Assembly: GCA_021779835.1 (NCBI GenBank)
Contig: JAJXZX010000013.1
Coordinates: 1 to 64,000 of the forward strand
Direction: 5' to 3'
Origin: Pseudomonadota bacterium
GTDB taxonomy: Bacteria > Pseudomonadota > Alphaproteobacteria > Rhodobacterales > Rhodobacteraceae
Length of the DNA: 64,000 nucleotides
Both the position numbers and the translations under genes were made by a program. This document shows positions 7,687-17,067 of this stretch, piece after piece. Position 1 is the stretch's first letter, and each line of letters begins with the position of its first letter. The notes under the pieces are model-generated. The model saw nothing but the letters and a program-made list of their open reading frames with translations. It was not told where the DNA came from and searched no databases.

Positions 7687-8640
7687 TTACAAATTTTTAT
7701 GCAGCGCCACACCCAATCCCGCCAGATACCCGTGAAACCGCGCCCCACGACTCCGCGCAACGGCAACGGCCTCTTTGGCGGAAATAGCCCGAAAACGGAT
7801 CATTTCCTTGGGCCGGCACTGAACCAGCCCATCGACGTCATCTGCCACCAACGTCGCGATCTTGGGATACCCCCCCGTCGTCTGGTGATCCGCCAGCAAA
7901 ACCGTCGCCACCCCATCCCCCGCCACCTGCACCGAGCCACGCAAGATCGCCTCGGACGGGATACTCAACGCCCCCACCGGCACCAAAGACGGCCCCCGCA
8001 AACGCACCCCCATCCGGTCATAGGCGTCAGTCATCTCGAACGGCGCATGGGTGAAATCCCGCAGCGTTTCCACATCGAAGAACCGCTCTTGCGGGCCCAG
8101 TACGCAAGCCACACCATGCCGTGGCCGCGCCCACACCGGGCAAGGCACCGCCCCTTCGCCCCGCAGGCTTGCCGCCTCAACCACCACCTCTTGCCCCGTC
8201 ATCACCCGCCCGCCGCCGAGCCCCGACGGCCCGTGCGTCGCCGCGCTGCCCAGCCATTCGGTCGCGCGCAGATGCCCGGCAAAGGAAAGGTAGCACCAGC
8301 TTCCCCACGGCCCGCGCCGCACGACCAGCCGCTGCCCCGCGCGGATCTCTACCACGCTCCACGATCCCGTCTTGCGCCCGCCCGCCTCGACGATGAACCC
8401 GCCGCCCACCACCGCGACACTCACCGCCCCCGCAACACAGTCGAGCGTCAGCCCGCCGAGCGAAACCTCGATCCCCGCCGCCCCCGGCGCATTCCCCAGC
8501 GCCGCATTGGCAATCGCGAACGCCTTGCGGTCCATTGGCCCCGACCCGGTCACGCCGAACCGCATCATCCCCACGCGCCCGCCATCTTGCACCGTCACAT
8601 GCGGCCCGGCGAAAACGACGCGAAACACTGCGCTCGCCAT
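7687..8640 (-). CDS. pxpC: 5-oxoprolinase subunit C (biotin-dependent carboxylase-like domain)
   Basis: This AHS2/KipA-type domain protein has the family signatures VQDGGRVGMMRFGVTGSGPMD near the start and LLADHQTTGGYPKIATL near residue 270. The start at 8640 is preferred: GGGAGGG lies just upstream and it begins one base after the pxpB stop. That gives 317 aa, where the open frame would give 348. PxpA, PxpB and PxpC together hydrolyse 5-oxoproline to glutamate with ATP. The three genes run pxpA-pxpB-pxpC on this strand and should be one transcript. Confidence 0.9.
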   Translation of the reverse strand: MASAVFRVVFAGPHVTVQDGGRVGMMRFGVTGSGPMDRKAFAIANAALGNAPGAAGIEVSLGGLTLDCVAGAVSVAVVGGGFIVEAGGRKTGSWSVVEIRAGQRLVVRRGPWGSWCYLSFAGHLRATEWLGSAATHGPSGLGGGRVMTGQEVVVEAASLRGEGAVPCPVWARPRHGVACVLGPQERFFDVETLRDFTHAPFEMTDAYDRMGVRLRGPSLVPVGALSIPSEAILRGSVQVAGDGVATVLLADHQTTGGYPKIATLVADDVDGLVQCRPKEMIRFRAISAKEAVAVARSRGARFHGYLAGLGVALHKNL

Positions 8641-8641
8641 C

Positions 8642-9319
8642 TCACATCCCTCCCGCCGCAAGATACCCGGCCCGATCGACCCGGCGAAATGCCACCCTGT
8701 CACCGACGTCAAACAGGAAGGGCCGCGCTGCATCGCCAGTCAGCACCTGGGTGGGCGAGCGTCCGATGATCCACCAGCCGGTCGGCATCACCATCGTGGT
8801 CACCAGACATTGCGGCCCCGCAATAATCACGCTGCCCGCCGCAATCCCCCGCAGCGGTGCGGGCTTGCGGTCCAGCCGGATCGCCTCTGGCACCCCGGCA
8901 AGATAGGCGTAGCCCGGCGCGAAGCCATACATGAACACCTCGTACTGCCCCGCCAGATGCGCCGCGATCACAGCCTCGCGGGCGAGCCCCGTGCGCGCCG
9001 CCACCTCGGCCAGATCGGGCGCAAAGTCGTCGTCGTAGCACACCAAAACCTCGCGCAGCGCCGCCATCCCACCCACCGCCGCCGGATGCTGTAGAAGCCC
9101 GCGCAGATGCGCCTCAACCGCGGCGTGATCCGTCACCATCGGGTCGAAATCGACCAACAGATTGACGAACCCCGGAATCGCCTCGCCAATCCCCGCGAAC
9201 GGCGAGAGCGCAAGCGCGCGGTCAAGGCGCACCACCGCCTCATGCACCGGCGCGCTGATCTCGGTGCCAAACTCGACCAGCACCGCATGATCCGCCACCG
9301 CGCGAAAGATCGGCCCCAC
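8642..9319 (-). CDS. pxpB: 5-oxoprolinase subunit B (KipI/AHS1 domain)
   Basis: This 225-aa protein has the hallmark segment YEVFMYGFAPGYAYLAGVPE and the GGSVxIAGxQ-like stretch AAGSVIIAGPQ, followed by the W-x2-IGRSP-like WWIIGRSP. It was described earlier as a kinase inhibitor in Bacillus, but in the pxpABC arrangement it is a subunit of the ATP-dependent 5-oxoprolinase. It is separated by only a few bases from pxpA and pxpC. Confidence 0.92.
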   Translation of the reverse strand: MGPIFRAVADHAVLVEFGTEISAPVHEAVVRLDRALALSPFAGIGEAIPGFVNLLVDFDPMVTDHAAVEAHLRGLLQHPAAVGGMAALREVLVCYDDDFAPDLAEVAARTGLAREAVIAAHLAGQYEVFMYGFAPGYAYLAGVPEAIRLDRKPAPLRGIAAGSVIIAGPQCLVTTMVMPTGWWIIGRSPTQVLTGDAARPFLFDVGDRVAFRRVDRAGYLAAGGM

Positions 9320-9322
9320 CTG

Positions 9323-10087
9323 TCAGCCCGCCATGAACGGGGCAAAGGTCACGCCCGCCGCGCCAACCGTCTCGCGGATCACTCGCGCCATATCTACCGC
9401 GCCCGCGCTATCGCCATGCACACAGATCGACTGCGCCGCCAACCGGATCGGCGCGCCATCAATCACCGGCATCAGCCCGCTGTCGAGGAACCCCAACAGC
9501 CGCTCCGCCGCCGCCTCTGCATCATGGATCATCGCCCCGGCCTGCGACCGCGGCACTAACCGCCCGCTCGCCAGATAGCCGCGGTCGGCGAAAATCTCGG
9601 AAAACACCGGCGCCCCCGCCGCCCGCGCCGCCAGCTCCAGCTCTGTCCCGGAGATCGCCAGCACCGCCAACCGAGGCGAAATTGCGCGCACCGCCGCCAC
9701 AATCGCCTCTGACACATCGCGCCGGTCGGCGGCCAGATTTCCCAGCGCGCCGTGCGGTTTCACATAGCGCACCTCGGTCCCCGCCAGCGCCGCCAGCGCG
9801 GCCAGCGCGCCGACCTGCGCGGCCACCATGCGCCCAACCTCGACCGGCGCCATCGGGATCACCCGGCGACCAAAGCCTTCACGGTCGTTATAGCCCGGAT
9901 GCGCGCCCACGATCACACCGCGCGTCGCCGCCAGCCGCAGCGTGGCATACATCGTTTCAGGATCGCTTGCATGGCCCCCGCAGGCGATATTGGCGCTGGT
10001 AACCAGCCCCAGCATTGCCGCATCGTCGCCCATCGCCCACGGGCCAAAGCCCTCGCCCAGGTCGGAATTCAGATCAATTGCCGTCAC
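9323..10087 (-). CDS. pxpA: 5-oxoprolinase subunit A (LamB/YcsF family)
   Basis: The GTG at 10087 (VTAIDLNSDLGEGFG) is the natural start, because the family begins with I-D-LN-DLGE; the frame runs open to 10171 without homology. Typical motifs are SANIACGGHASDP, GAHPGYNDREGFGRR and VRYVKPHGALGN. The 254-aa length is normal for the family. It works with PxpB and PxpC in salvage of pyroglutamate, a spontaneous breakdown product of glutamine and glutathione. Confidence 0.92.
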   Translation of the reverse strand: MTAIDLNSDLGEGFGPWAMGDDAAMLGLVTSANIACGGHASDPETMYATLRLAATRGVIVGAHPGYNDREGFGRRVIPMAPVEVGRMVAAQVGALAALAALAGTEVRYVKPHGALGNLAADRRDVSEAIVAAVRAISPRLAVLAISGTELELAARAAGAPVFSEIFADRGYLASGRLVPRSQAGAMIHDAEAAAERLLGFLDSGLMPVIDGAPIRLAAQSICVHGDSAGAVDMARVIRETVGAAGVTFAPFMAG

Positions 10088-10246
10088 CGCAGCCTCGCTT
10101 GCCTCACCGCGCACGAAGCGCCCTAAGCATACGATAGGACAGGTGACGCAGCTTTGCATCCCCGTCTGCAAGCAGTCGCGCCGTCACCTTTCGGAATGAC
10201 TACCCCGCACCCCGGCAAACGCGGCGCGAAATTCTGAAGCTTCGCC

Positions 10247-10774
10247 TTAGGCCACCACCGCTTGCACCACGCCGCCACCGCTTCGACGTCCGCGCCGCAC
10301 CATCCACAGCGCACCGATACCGATCAGCGCCAGACTTCCCGAGGCAGGCAACGGCACCGCGGCAACCGAAACGCTGGCCAGTGCAGGCATGACCCCAGCG
10401 CCAGTGCCGAAGGGGTCAGTAACACTGTTGGTGATGGCGTCTGCGTTGTTCGGATAGGCGGTTAGGTTATAAAGCACGCCATTGCTGGCAGAAAACGAAA
10501 CCCCCGGCACTGTGAAATGCACGGGCCCCGCCGCAAAGAACTGCTGGTCCGCGCTGGCATAGCTTGACAGCCCGGTCACCGCAAAGCCGTCCATCTTACC
10601 CGACACCGCGGTAACCGTAGTGCCAGTCAGCGAGAAGAACAGCGCGGCGACATCGCCGCCTGTATCGGTAAAGTTAAACAGGTAGGTCGCTGCCCGCGCC
10701 GCTGGCGCGACCGAAAGCGAAGCCGCGACTGCCACACCAAGCACCGTTTTCAGCAAAACCGACCGACACCGCAT
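10247..10774 (-). CDS. VPLPA-CTERM sorting domain protein
   Basis: This secreted protein of 175 aa has a signal peptide (SVLLKTVLGVAVAASLSVAPAARA), a beta-rich central part without a recognised domain, and the tripartite C-terminus VPLPASGSL, hydrophobic helix, RRGRR. This is the VPLPA-CTERM tag handled by exosortase-type enzymes in Rhodobacterales. The ATG at 10774 was preferred over 10801 because it leads directly into the signal peptide. No exosortase gene is nearby, so processing must be encoded elsewhere. The biological role is unknown. Confidence 0.82.
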   Translation of the reverse strand: MRCRSVLLKTVLGVAVAASLSVAPAARAATYLFNFTDTGGDVAALFFSLTGTTVTAVSGKMDGFAVTGLSSYASADQQFFAAGPVHFTVPGVSFSASNGVLYNLTAYPNNADAITNSVTDPFGTGAGVMPALASVSVAAVPLPASGSLALIGIGALWMVRRGRRSGGGVVQAVVA

Positions 10775-11040
10775 CTTTGTATCCCTTGTCCCACACACCA
10801 AGCCCGCCGACCGGAATCGGCGGTCGTGTTAAACGATATGATCTGGATTCGTGGGCGGATTATGGCGGGATCGCGGACAATTGCGGCAATTGCGGTCGAA
10901 AGCGCGGAGCATGAAAACCCGTTGCTTGGCGGCACAAACGACGCGCCAGGGCGTTAATCTTGATTGATATTTGGTAAAAAAATGGAAGCGTTTATTATTA
11001 ATGCGATAGATTGGCGTTACACGATGCAACGCCCGCGGTT
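10775..11040. other. Gene-free stretch between VPLPA-CTERM gene and fnrL
   Basis: About 265 bp, AT-rich around 10960-11020 (TTGATTGATATTT, TTTATTATTAATGCG). It should hold the promoter of the minus-strand VPLPA gene and the 3' end of fnrL. I see no FNR box, no stable hairpin with a T-run and no credible small ORF. Confidence 0.4.
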
Positions 11041-11787
11041 TCAGCCAAGGAACCCGCCATCCGAGTCATCGCCCGCCTCTTCCAGCAAGCGATCCAAACT
11101 CGGAATCGTGACGTGCCGCTTCCCTTCCAAAGAGATCACCCCATCCCGTTTCAGGGCCGAGATTTGCCGGCTTACCGTCTCCAACGTAAGCCCCAGATAA
11201 TCCGCCATCGCCTCGCGGGTCAGCGGCAGGTCAACCACGACCGGCCCTTTGCCACCCTTTTGCTGCAAGGAAACGTCCCGCCGCGCGATAATCGCAACAA
11301 GCGACGCGATCTTTTCCCGCGCCGTCTTGCGGCCCAACAAAAGCATCCACTCCCGCGCCGCATCCAGCTCGTCCAGCGTCATCTCCAGCAAACGCTGCGC
11401 GACGTGGGGCGTGTGCGACATCATCTCCTCAAATGGCTTCTTGCGGAAACAGCACATCACCAGATCGGTGGTCGCCGTCACATCATAAGGCGCCACCTCG
11501 CGCCCCGGCCGACCGACGAAATCCGACGGCAGCAACAAACCCACCATCTGCCGCCGCCCGTCCTCCATCGTCTGGGTCAGCGTCGCGATGCCGGTAACGA
11601 CAGAGGCGACAAAATCCATGCGGTCACCCGACCAGATTACCGTCTGCCCAGCCTCGAAGCTGCGGTAATACTTGATCTGCTCCAGCACCTGAAGTTCGTC
11701 CGCATCGCAACGCGCGCAAACCGCGCGATGGCGGATAGGACAGTCACCACATTCGTGTTTGTGAAAGGTGGGGTGAGCCAGATCCAT
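11041..11787 (-). CDS. fnrL: Crp/Fnr-family anaerobic regulator FnrL
   Basis: This 248-aa protein has an N-terminal cysteine cluster (C13, C16, C24, with C27) suited to an oxygen-labile [4Fe-4S] cluster. A cyclic-nucleotide-type sensor fold and a C-terminal helix-turn-helix with the ETVSRQ recognition helix follow; the E-x2-SR pattern binds TTGAT half-sites. FnrL controls low-oxygen respiration and haem genes in Rhodobacter. A perfect FNR box lies 14 bp before its start, so autoregulation is likely. Confidence 0.94.
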   Translation of the reverse strand: MDLAHPTFHKHECGDCPIRHRAVCARCDADELQVLEQIKYYRSFEAGQTVIWSGDRMDFVASVVTGIATLTQTMEDGRRQMVGLLLPSDFVGRPGREVAPYDVTATTDLVMCCFRKKPFEEMMSHTPHVAQRLLEMTLDELDAAREWMLLLGRKTAREKIASLVAIIARRDVSLQQKGGKGPVVVDLPLTREAMADYLGLTLETVSRQISALKRDGVISLEGKRHVTIPSLDRLLEEAGDDSDGGFLG

Positions 11788-11800
11788 CAGATACTTTCAT

Positions 11801-11814
11801 TTGATCTACATCAA
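11801..11814. promoter_or_regulatory. Perfect FNR/FnrL box between fnrL and hemN
   Basis: TTGATCTACATCAA matches TTGAT-N4-ATCAA exactly. It lies 14 bp upstream of the fnrL start and 35 bp upstream of the hemN start. The site could activate hemN and repress fnrL, as seen for FNR-type autoregulation in related bacteria. Confidence 0.92.
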
Positions 11815-11848
11815 AGCGGCCAACACACCGCACCGTAAAGGTAGCCCA

Positions 11849-13204
11849 ATGGACAGTAACTCGCAACTTATGCAGTTCGGACTTTTTGACGCGCGCGTAC
11901 CAAGGTATACAAGCTACCCTACGGCTCCCCACTTTGCCGCGTCAGTCAGTCACGAACTCTTTTCTAACTGGATCGAAACGATTCCGGTGGGAAGTGATAT
12001 ATCCTTATACCTCCATGTGCCCTTCTGCCGCAAGCTCTGCTGGTTCTGCGCCTGCCGCACCCAGGGAACCAGTTCTGACGCGCCGGTCCGCGCCTACGCG
12101 CAAACTCTCAAGGCCGAAATCGCGCTATTGAAGGCACGCCTGCCCGCTGGCGTGCGCCTGTCGCGCCTGCATTGGGGCGGCGGCACGCCCACGCTGATGC
12201 CCGCCGACCTGATCAGCGACCTCGCCCGCACCATCTTCGACGTGGTGCCGATGGGCGATGGCGCCGAATTTTCGGTCGAGATCGACCCCAATGAGATCGA
12301 CGATGCCCGCCTCGATGCGCTGGCTGCGGCGGGGATGAACCGCGCCTCGATCGGCGTGCAGGACTTCGACCCCGAAATTCAGAAGACCATCGGGCGCGAA
12401 CAAAGCTACGAGCTTACCCGCGACGTGATCGTTGCCATCCGCAAGCGCGGCGTCAAAAGCCTGAACGCCGATATCCTTTACGGCTTGCCGCACCAAACAC
12501 CTGAACGGATTACGGATTCAGTGCTGAAACTGCTGTCGCTGAGCCCCGACCGTGTCGCACTTTATGGCTATGCCCATGTGCCGTGGATGGCGCGGCGGCA
12601 GGTGATGATCCCGTCGGACGCGATGCCCACCCCACAAGAGCGGCTGCGCCTGTTTGAGACGGCGACCCGCCTGTTCGAGGCGGACGGCTATGACGCCATC
12701 GGCATCGACCATTTCGCGCGCCCCGAAGATGGCCTCGCCCGCGCTCAAAAGGCCGGCACGCTGCGGCGCAACTTTCAGGGCTATACCGACGACACCGCCC
12801 CGGTGCTGGTCGGTCTGGGCGCCTCGTCAATCTCTCGCTTCCCGCAGGGCTTCGCGCAGAACGCCTCGACCACCTCCGACCATACAAAGTTGATACGCGC
12901 CGGAAAGTTTTCCACCCATCGCGGCCACATCTTCAGCGACGAAGACCGCCTGCGCGGTCGCATCATCGAGGCGTTGATGTGCGACTTCCGCGTCGAGGCG
13001 GCGGAATTGACGCGCGACTACGGCGCCAGCCCGCAAAAGATTGCCGACCTTTTCACCACAGCCGCCCTTGCGTTCCCTGGCATGGTCGATGTCACCGCGT
13101 CCACCTTTGCCATTCCAGAGCGTGCACGCCCCCTGACCCGCATGATCGCCCGCGCATTCGACGCCTACGACATGTCAAAGGCCGGCCATAGCTCTGCCAT
13201 CTGA
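11849..13204 (+). CDS. hemN: Oxygen-independent coproporphyrinogen III oxidase
   Basis: This radical-SAM enzyme of 451 aa carries HVPFCRKLCWFCAC, giving the C-x3-C-x2-C site for the [4Fe-4S] cluster, followed by GGGTPT and the HemN C-terminal domain. It decarboxylates coproporphyrinogen III to protoporphyrinogen IX without oxygen. The start at 11849 was chosen because the FNR box lies in the upstream part of the open frame. Placement beside fnrL is typical of Rhodobacteraceae. Confidence 0.95.
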   Translation: MDSNSQLMQFGLFDARVPRYTSYPTAPHFAASVSHELFSNWIETIPVGSDISLYLHVPFCRKLCWFCACRTQGTSSDAPVRAYAQTLKAEIALLKARLPAGVRLSRLHWGGGTPTLMPADLISDLARTIFDVVPMGDGAEFSVEIDPNEIDDARLDALAAAGMNRASIGVQDFDPEIQKTIGREQSYELTRDVIVAIRKRGVKSLNADILYGLPHQTPERITDSVLKLLSLSPDRVALYGYAHVPWMARRQVMIPSDAMPTPQERLRLFETATRLFEADGYDAIGIDHFARPEDGLARAQKAGTLRRNFQGYTDDTAPVLVGLGASSISRFPQGFAQNASTTSDHTKLIRAGKFSTHRGHIFSDEDRLRGRIIEALMCDFRVEAAELTRDYGASPQKIADLFTTAALAFPGMVDVTASTFAIPERARPLTRMIARAFDAYDMSKAGHSSAI

Positions 13205-13241
13205 AAGAGGTGCAAAGCGCCGCCTCTTTCGTTTCTTTTTG
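13203..13241 (+). terminator. Rho-independent terminator of hemN
   Basis: GAAAGAGG (13203-13210) pairs with CCTCTTTC (13223-13230), followed by GTTTCTTTTT. The next 20 bases (GGCAAAAATACTC) resemble the inverse of the GAGTATTTTTGCC element at 47.95 kb, suggesting a shared intergenic sequence. Confidence 0.75.
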
Positions 13242-13266
13242 GCAAAAATACTCAAATTCCGCCAGA

Positions 13267-14862
13267 TCAGGCGGGCTCGGCCTTCAGATTGAAGGCCGCC
13301 GCCAGCAGCGCGCGGGTATACTCTGTTTGCGGCGCGGCAAACAATGCCTCGGCCTCGCCGGTTTCGACCACATCGCCCGCTTTCATCACGATCACCTTGT
13401 GCGCCAGCGCGCGCACCACACGCAAATCGTGGCTGATGAACAGATAGGCCAAGCCCCATTTCCGTTGCAGCCCGCGCAAAAGATCGACGATCTGCACCTG
13501 CACCGTCATGTCCAGCGCGCTGGTCGGCTCGTCCAACACCACCAGCTTGGGCCGCAGGATCATGGCGCGCGCAATCGCAATGCGCTGGCGCTGGCCGCCG
13601 GAAAACTCATGCGGATAGCGCGTCATCGTGGTGGGGTCCAACCCGACCTCAGCCATGATCGCAGCGACCTGCGCGTGGCGGTCGCCTTCGGTGCCATGCA
13701 CACCCAAGCCCTCGGCGATGATCTGCTCCACCGTCATGCGCGGCGACAGACTGCCGAACGGGTCCTGAAACACGATCTGCATATCGCGCCTTACCGGGCG
13801 CATCTGTCCGAAGGTCAGCCCCTGCAACTCGCGCCCCATAAACGCAATCGAGCCTTGCGAGGAGATGAGCCGCAGGATCGCCAGCGCCAGCGTGGTCTTG
13901 CCAGAGCCACTTTCGCCTACGATGCCCAGCGTCTCGCCCGCCCGCACCGAAAGTGTGGCGGCATTGACCGCCTTCACATGGCCCACCGTCTTGCGCATAA
14001 ACCCGCGATTGATCGGGAACCACACCCGCAGCGCGTCGGTTTTCAGCACCTCCGCGGCACCCAGCGGCACAGGATCGGGCCGCCCTGCCGGTTCGGCGGC
14101 CAGCAGGCCCTTGGTATAGGGGTGCTGCGGGTTGGCGAAAATTTCGGCTGTAGGGCCCTGCTCGACAATTTCGCCGCCCTGCATGACGCAAACGCGATCC
14201 GCGATGCGGCGCACGATGCCCAGATCGTGGGTGATGAACAAAAGGCTCATCCCCTCATCGCGTTTAAGGTCGGCCAGCAGGTCAAGGATCTGCGCCTGAA
14301 TCGTCACGTCCAGCGCCGTGGTCGGCTCATCCGCGATCAGCAGATGCGGTCCGTTCGCCAGCGCCATCGCGATCATCACGCGCTGCCGCTGCCCGCCCGA
14401 AAGCTGGTGCGGATAGGCACCCAGCCGCTCTTCGGCATCGCGGATACCTACCTTCTGCAACAGCTCCACCACCCGCGCCCGCGCCGCAGCGCCGGTCAGC
14501 CCTTGGTGCAGCGTCAGGCTTTCGGTGATCTGCCGTTCCAGCGTGTGCAGCGGGTTCAGACTGGTCATCGGCTCTTGAAAGATAAAGCTGATGTCGTTGC
14601 CGCGCACCTTGTGCAGCCGCGCAGGCGTAGCGCCCACCATCTCTTCGTCACGATAACGGATCGAGCCTGACACCTCGGCGCTATCGGGCAACAGTGCCAC
14701 CGTCGCCAGCGCCGTCACCGACTTGCCCGAACCACTTTCACCGACCAAGGCCACCGTCTCGCCCTGTGCGACGGTGAAACTGACGCCGCGCACCGCCTCG
14801 CTGACGCGGCCATCCTGCCGGAAGCGGATCGTCAGATTGCGAATGTCCAGAATGTCGCTCAT
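13267..14862 (-). CDS. yejF: Peptide ABC transporter, fused double ATPase (YejF type)
   Basis: This 531-aa protein has two complete ABC ATPase modules, each with Walker A ([16 protein letters not shown]) and a signature LSGGQRQR or FSGGQRQR. The linker between them carries the usual oligopeptide-type FxxNPxHPYT-like segment ([12 protein letters not shown]). It powers import by YejB/YejE. Its start overlaps the yejE stop by four bases. The family imports peptides, including microcin C in E. coli. Confidence 0.93.
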   Translation of the reverse strand: MSDILDIRNLTIRFRQDGRVSEAVRGVSFTVAQGETVALVGESGSGKSVTALATVALLPDSAEVSGSIRYRDEEMVGATPARLHKVRGNDISFIFQEPMTSLNPLHTLERQITESLTLHQGLTGAAARARVVELLQKVGIRDAEERLGAYPHQLSGGQRQRVMIAMALANGPHLLIADEPTTALDVTIQAQILDLLADLKRDEGMSLLFITHDLGIVRRIADRVCVMQGGEIVEQGPTAEIFANPQHPYTKGLLAAEPAGRPDPVPLGAAEVLKTDALRVWFPINRGFMRKTVGHVKAVNAATLSVRAGETLGIVGESGSGKTTLALAILRLISSQGSIAFMGRELQGLTFGQMRPVRRDMQIVFQDPFGSLSPRMTVEQIIAEGLGVHGTEGDRHAQVAAIMAEVGLDPTTMTRYPHEFSGGQRQRIAIARAMILRPKLVVLDEPTSALDMTVQVQIVDLLRGLQRKWGLAYLFISHDLRVVRALAHKVIVMKAGDVVETGEAEALFAAPQTEYTRALLAAAFNLKAEPA

Positions 14863-15968
14863 TGAAAGGTCTTTCGGGGGTCGAACGCATCGCGCACGCC
14901 TTCAAAGATAAAGACCAACAGCGACAGCATGATCGCAAAGGCGAAGAACGCGGTGAAGCCCAGCCACGGCGCCTGAAGGTTCTGTTTCGCCTGCAACGTC
15001 AACTCGCCCAGCGAGGGGGCGGAGGACGGCATGCCGAAGCCAAGGAAATCAAGCGTGGCAAGACTGCTGATCGCGCCAGTGATGATGAACGGCAGGAATG
15101 TCAGCGTGGCAACCATCGCGTTCGGCAACACATGGCGCACCATAATAACGCCATTCGACACCCCCAGCGCCCGCGCCGCGCGCACATATTCGAAGTTCCG
15201 CGCACGCAGAAATTCGGCGCGCACCACATGCACCAGATGGGTCCAGCCAAACAGCACCATCAAACCCGCCAACAGCCAGAAGTTCATTTGCCAGATCGCC
15301 GCCACGATAATGATGACGTAAAGGCTGGGGGTCGATCCCCAGATCTCGATAACGCGCTGAAAGATCAGGTCGATCCAACCGCCGAAATAGCCCTGCACCG
15401 CGCCCGCCGCGATGCCCAGCACCGAGGTCGCCGCCGTCACCACCAGCGCGAACGACACCGACATGCGGAAGCCGTAAATCACCCGCGCCAGCACATCGCG
15501 CGCCGTGTCATCGGTGCCCAGCCAATGCTTGGCATCAGGCGCCGACGGGGCCGCGCCCTTGATATCGTTGATCGTGTTGTAGCTATAGGGAATAGGCGGC
15601 CACAGGATCCAGCCCGGCGTCACCGGCTTGCCGTCGATAGCCCCCGCTTTTGCCTCGGCTTCGGTCTTGGTGGGTGTGTCAAAACACCCCTCCGCGCCGC
15701 CCGAGATAATCAAGCATTGCACCACCGGGTCATGGTAAACCGCCTCGGTCTGAAAATCGCCGCCGAAGTCCTTTTCCGAGTAGAACTGCAACACCGGGCT
15801 GCGGATCTCTCCCTTGTAGCTGACCAGCAGCGGATGATCGTTCGCCAGAAACTCTGCCCCCAGCGACAGGCCAAACAGCACGGCAAAGATCACCAGCGAC
15901 CAAGCCGCACGCCGGTTGGCGCGGAAATTGCGCCAGCGGCGCTGATTAAGCGGCGACATACGCATCAC
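14859..15968 (-). CDS. yejE: Peptide ABC transporter permease (YejE type)
   Basis: This 369-aa membrane protein opens with [15 protein letters not shown] and a first helix. It then has a periplasmic insertion with [21 protein letters not shown], typical of DppC/YejE permeases, and further helices carrying the EAA loop ([18 protein letters not shown]). It overlaps yejB and yejF by four bases each, indicating tight translational coupling. Confidence 0.93.
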   Translation of the reverse strand: MMRMSPLNQRRWRNFRANRRAAWSLVIFAVLFGLSLGAEFLANDHPLLVSYKGEIRSPVLQFYSEKDFGGDFQTEAVYHDPVVQCLIISGGAEGCFDTPTKTEAEAKAGAIDGKPVTPGWILWPPIPYSYNTINDIKGAAPSAPDAKHWLGTDDTARDVLARVIYGFRMSVSFALVVTAATSVLGIAAGAVQGYFGGWIDLIFQRVIEIWGSTPSLYVIIIVAAIWQMNFWLLAGLMVLFGWTHLVHVVRAEFLRARNFEYVRAARALGVSNGVIMVRHVLPNAMVATLTFLPFIITGAISSLATLDFLGFGMPSSAPSLGELTLQAKQNLQAPWLGFTAFFAFAIMLSLLVFIFEGVRDAFDPRKTFQ

Positions 15969-17053
15969 GTCTCCCGCGTCTCAAAGTCGATGCGCGGGTC
16001 GATCCACACATACATCAGGTCCGATATCAGCCCCATTACCAACCCGATCACCGAGAACACGAACAGCGTGCCGAAAATCACCGGGTAATCGCGCTGCACC
16101 GCCGCCTCGAACCCCAGCCGACCGAGGCCGTCGAGCGAGAAGATCGTCTCGATAATCAGGCTCGACCCAAAGAAGACACTGACAAACAACGCCGGGAAGC
16201 CCGCGATTACGATCAGCATAGCGTTGCGAAAGACATGTCCATATAGCACGCGCCGCTCGGTCAGCCCCTTGGCCCGCGCCGTCATCACATATTGCTTTTT
16301 GATTTCATCAAGAAAGCTGTTCTTGGTCAGCAGTGTCAGCGTGGCAAACGAGGAAATCGTCGAGGCCAGCACCGGCAGCGTGATGTGCCAGAAATAGTCC
16401 AGCACCTTGCCCGGAATACTCAACGTGTTCCAATTATCCGAGGTCAGCCCGCGCAACGGGAAGATTTGCCAGTAGGAACCGCCCGCGAACAGCACCAACA
16501 GCAGGATCGCGAACAGGAATCCCGGTATCGCGTAGCCCACGATGATGGCGCCGCTGGTCCATGTGTCGAAACTCGACCCGTCTTTCACCGCCTTGCGCAC
16601 CCCCATCGGGATCGAAATCAAATAGGCGATCAACGTTGACCACAGCCCCAGCGAGATCGACACCGGCAGCTTTTCCTCGATCAGCTTCACCACCGAGATC
16701 GAGCGGAAATAGCTTTGCCCAAAGTCGAAGTGGGCATAGTTCCACAGCATCTCGCCGAACCGCTGCAACGGTGGCTTGTCAAAGCCAAACTCCTTTTGCA
16801 ATTGCACGATGGACTCTGGCGGCAGGCCCCGCGCGCCAAGGTATTTGTCGTTCACCCCGGCACTCGCCGCAGCCCCCCCGGCGTCGCCGCTTCCCGCGAT
16901 GTTTTGGAACGCGTCGCCCTGCCCCTGCATCCGCGCGATGATCTGTTCCACCGGACCACCCGGCACGAACTGCGTCAGCGTGAAATTGATCACCAAGATC
17001 CCGAGCAAGGTCGGGATCATCAGCAGGATCCGTCGAAAGATATAGGCCGCCAT
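15965..17053 (-). CDS. yejB: Peptide ABC transporter permease (YejB type)
   Basis: This 362-aa permease begins with [23 protein letters not shown]. It has the long YejB-specific periplasmic segment after helix 1 ([16 protein letters not shown]…) and the EAA-like loop [21 protein letters not shown]. It forms the membrane channel with YejE. Fourteen bases separate it from yejA upstream. Confidence 0.93.
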   Translation of the reverse strand: MAAYIFRRILLMIPTLLGILVINFTLTQFVPGGPVEQIIARMQGQGDAFQNIAGSGDAGGAAASAGVNDKYLGARGLPPESIVQLQKEFGFDKPPLQRFGEMLWNYAHFDFGQSYFRSISVVKLIEEKLPVSISLGLWSTLIAYLISIPMGVRKAVKDGSSFDTWTSGAIIVGYAIPGFLFAILLLVLFAGGSYWQIFPLRGLTSDNWNTLSIPGKVLDYFWHITLPVLASTISSFATLTLLTKNSFLDEIKKQYVMTARAKGLTERRVLYGHVFRNAMLIVIAGFPALFVSVFFGSSLIIETIFSLDGLGRLGFEAAVQRDYPVIFGTLFVFSVIGLVMGLISDLMYVWIDPRIDFETRET

Positions 17054-17067
17054 CCGCCCTCAGCCCC

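Noticed and set aside
10960-10975. FNR-like sequence TTGATTGATATTTG near fnrL 3' end
   Set aside because: Only the left half matches; the right half (ATTTG) does not fit ATCAA, and it lies away from a promoter.
13210-14670. 486-aa open frame opposite yejF
   Set aside because: It lies exactly antisense to a clear ABC ATPase and has a low-complexity Arg/His/Gln composition typical of GC-rich shadow frames.
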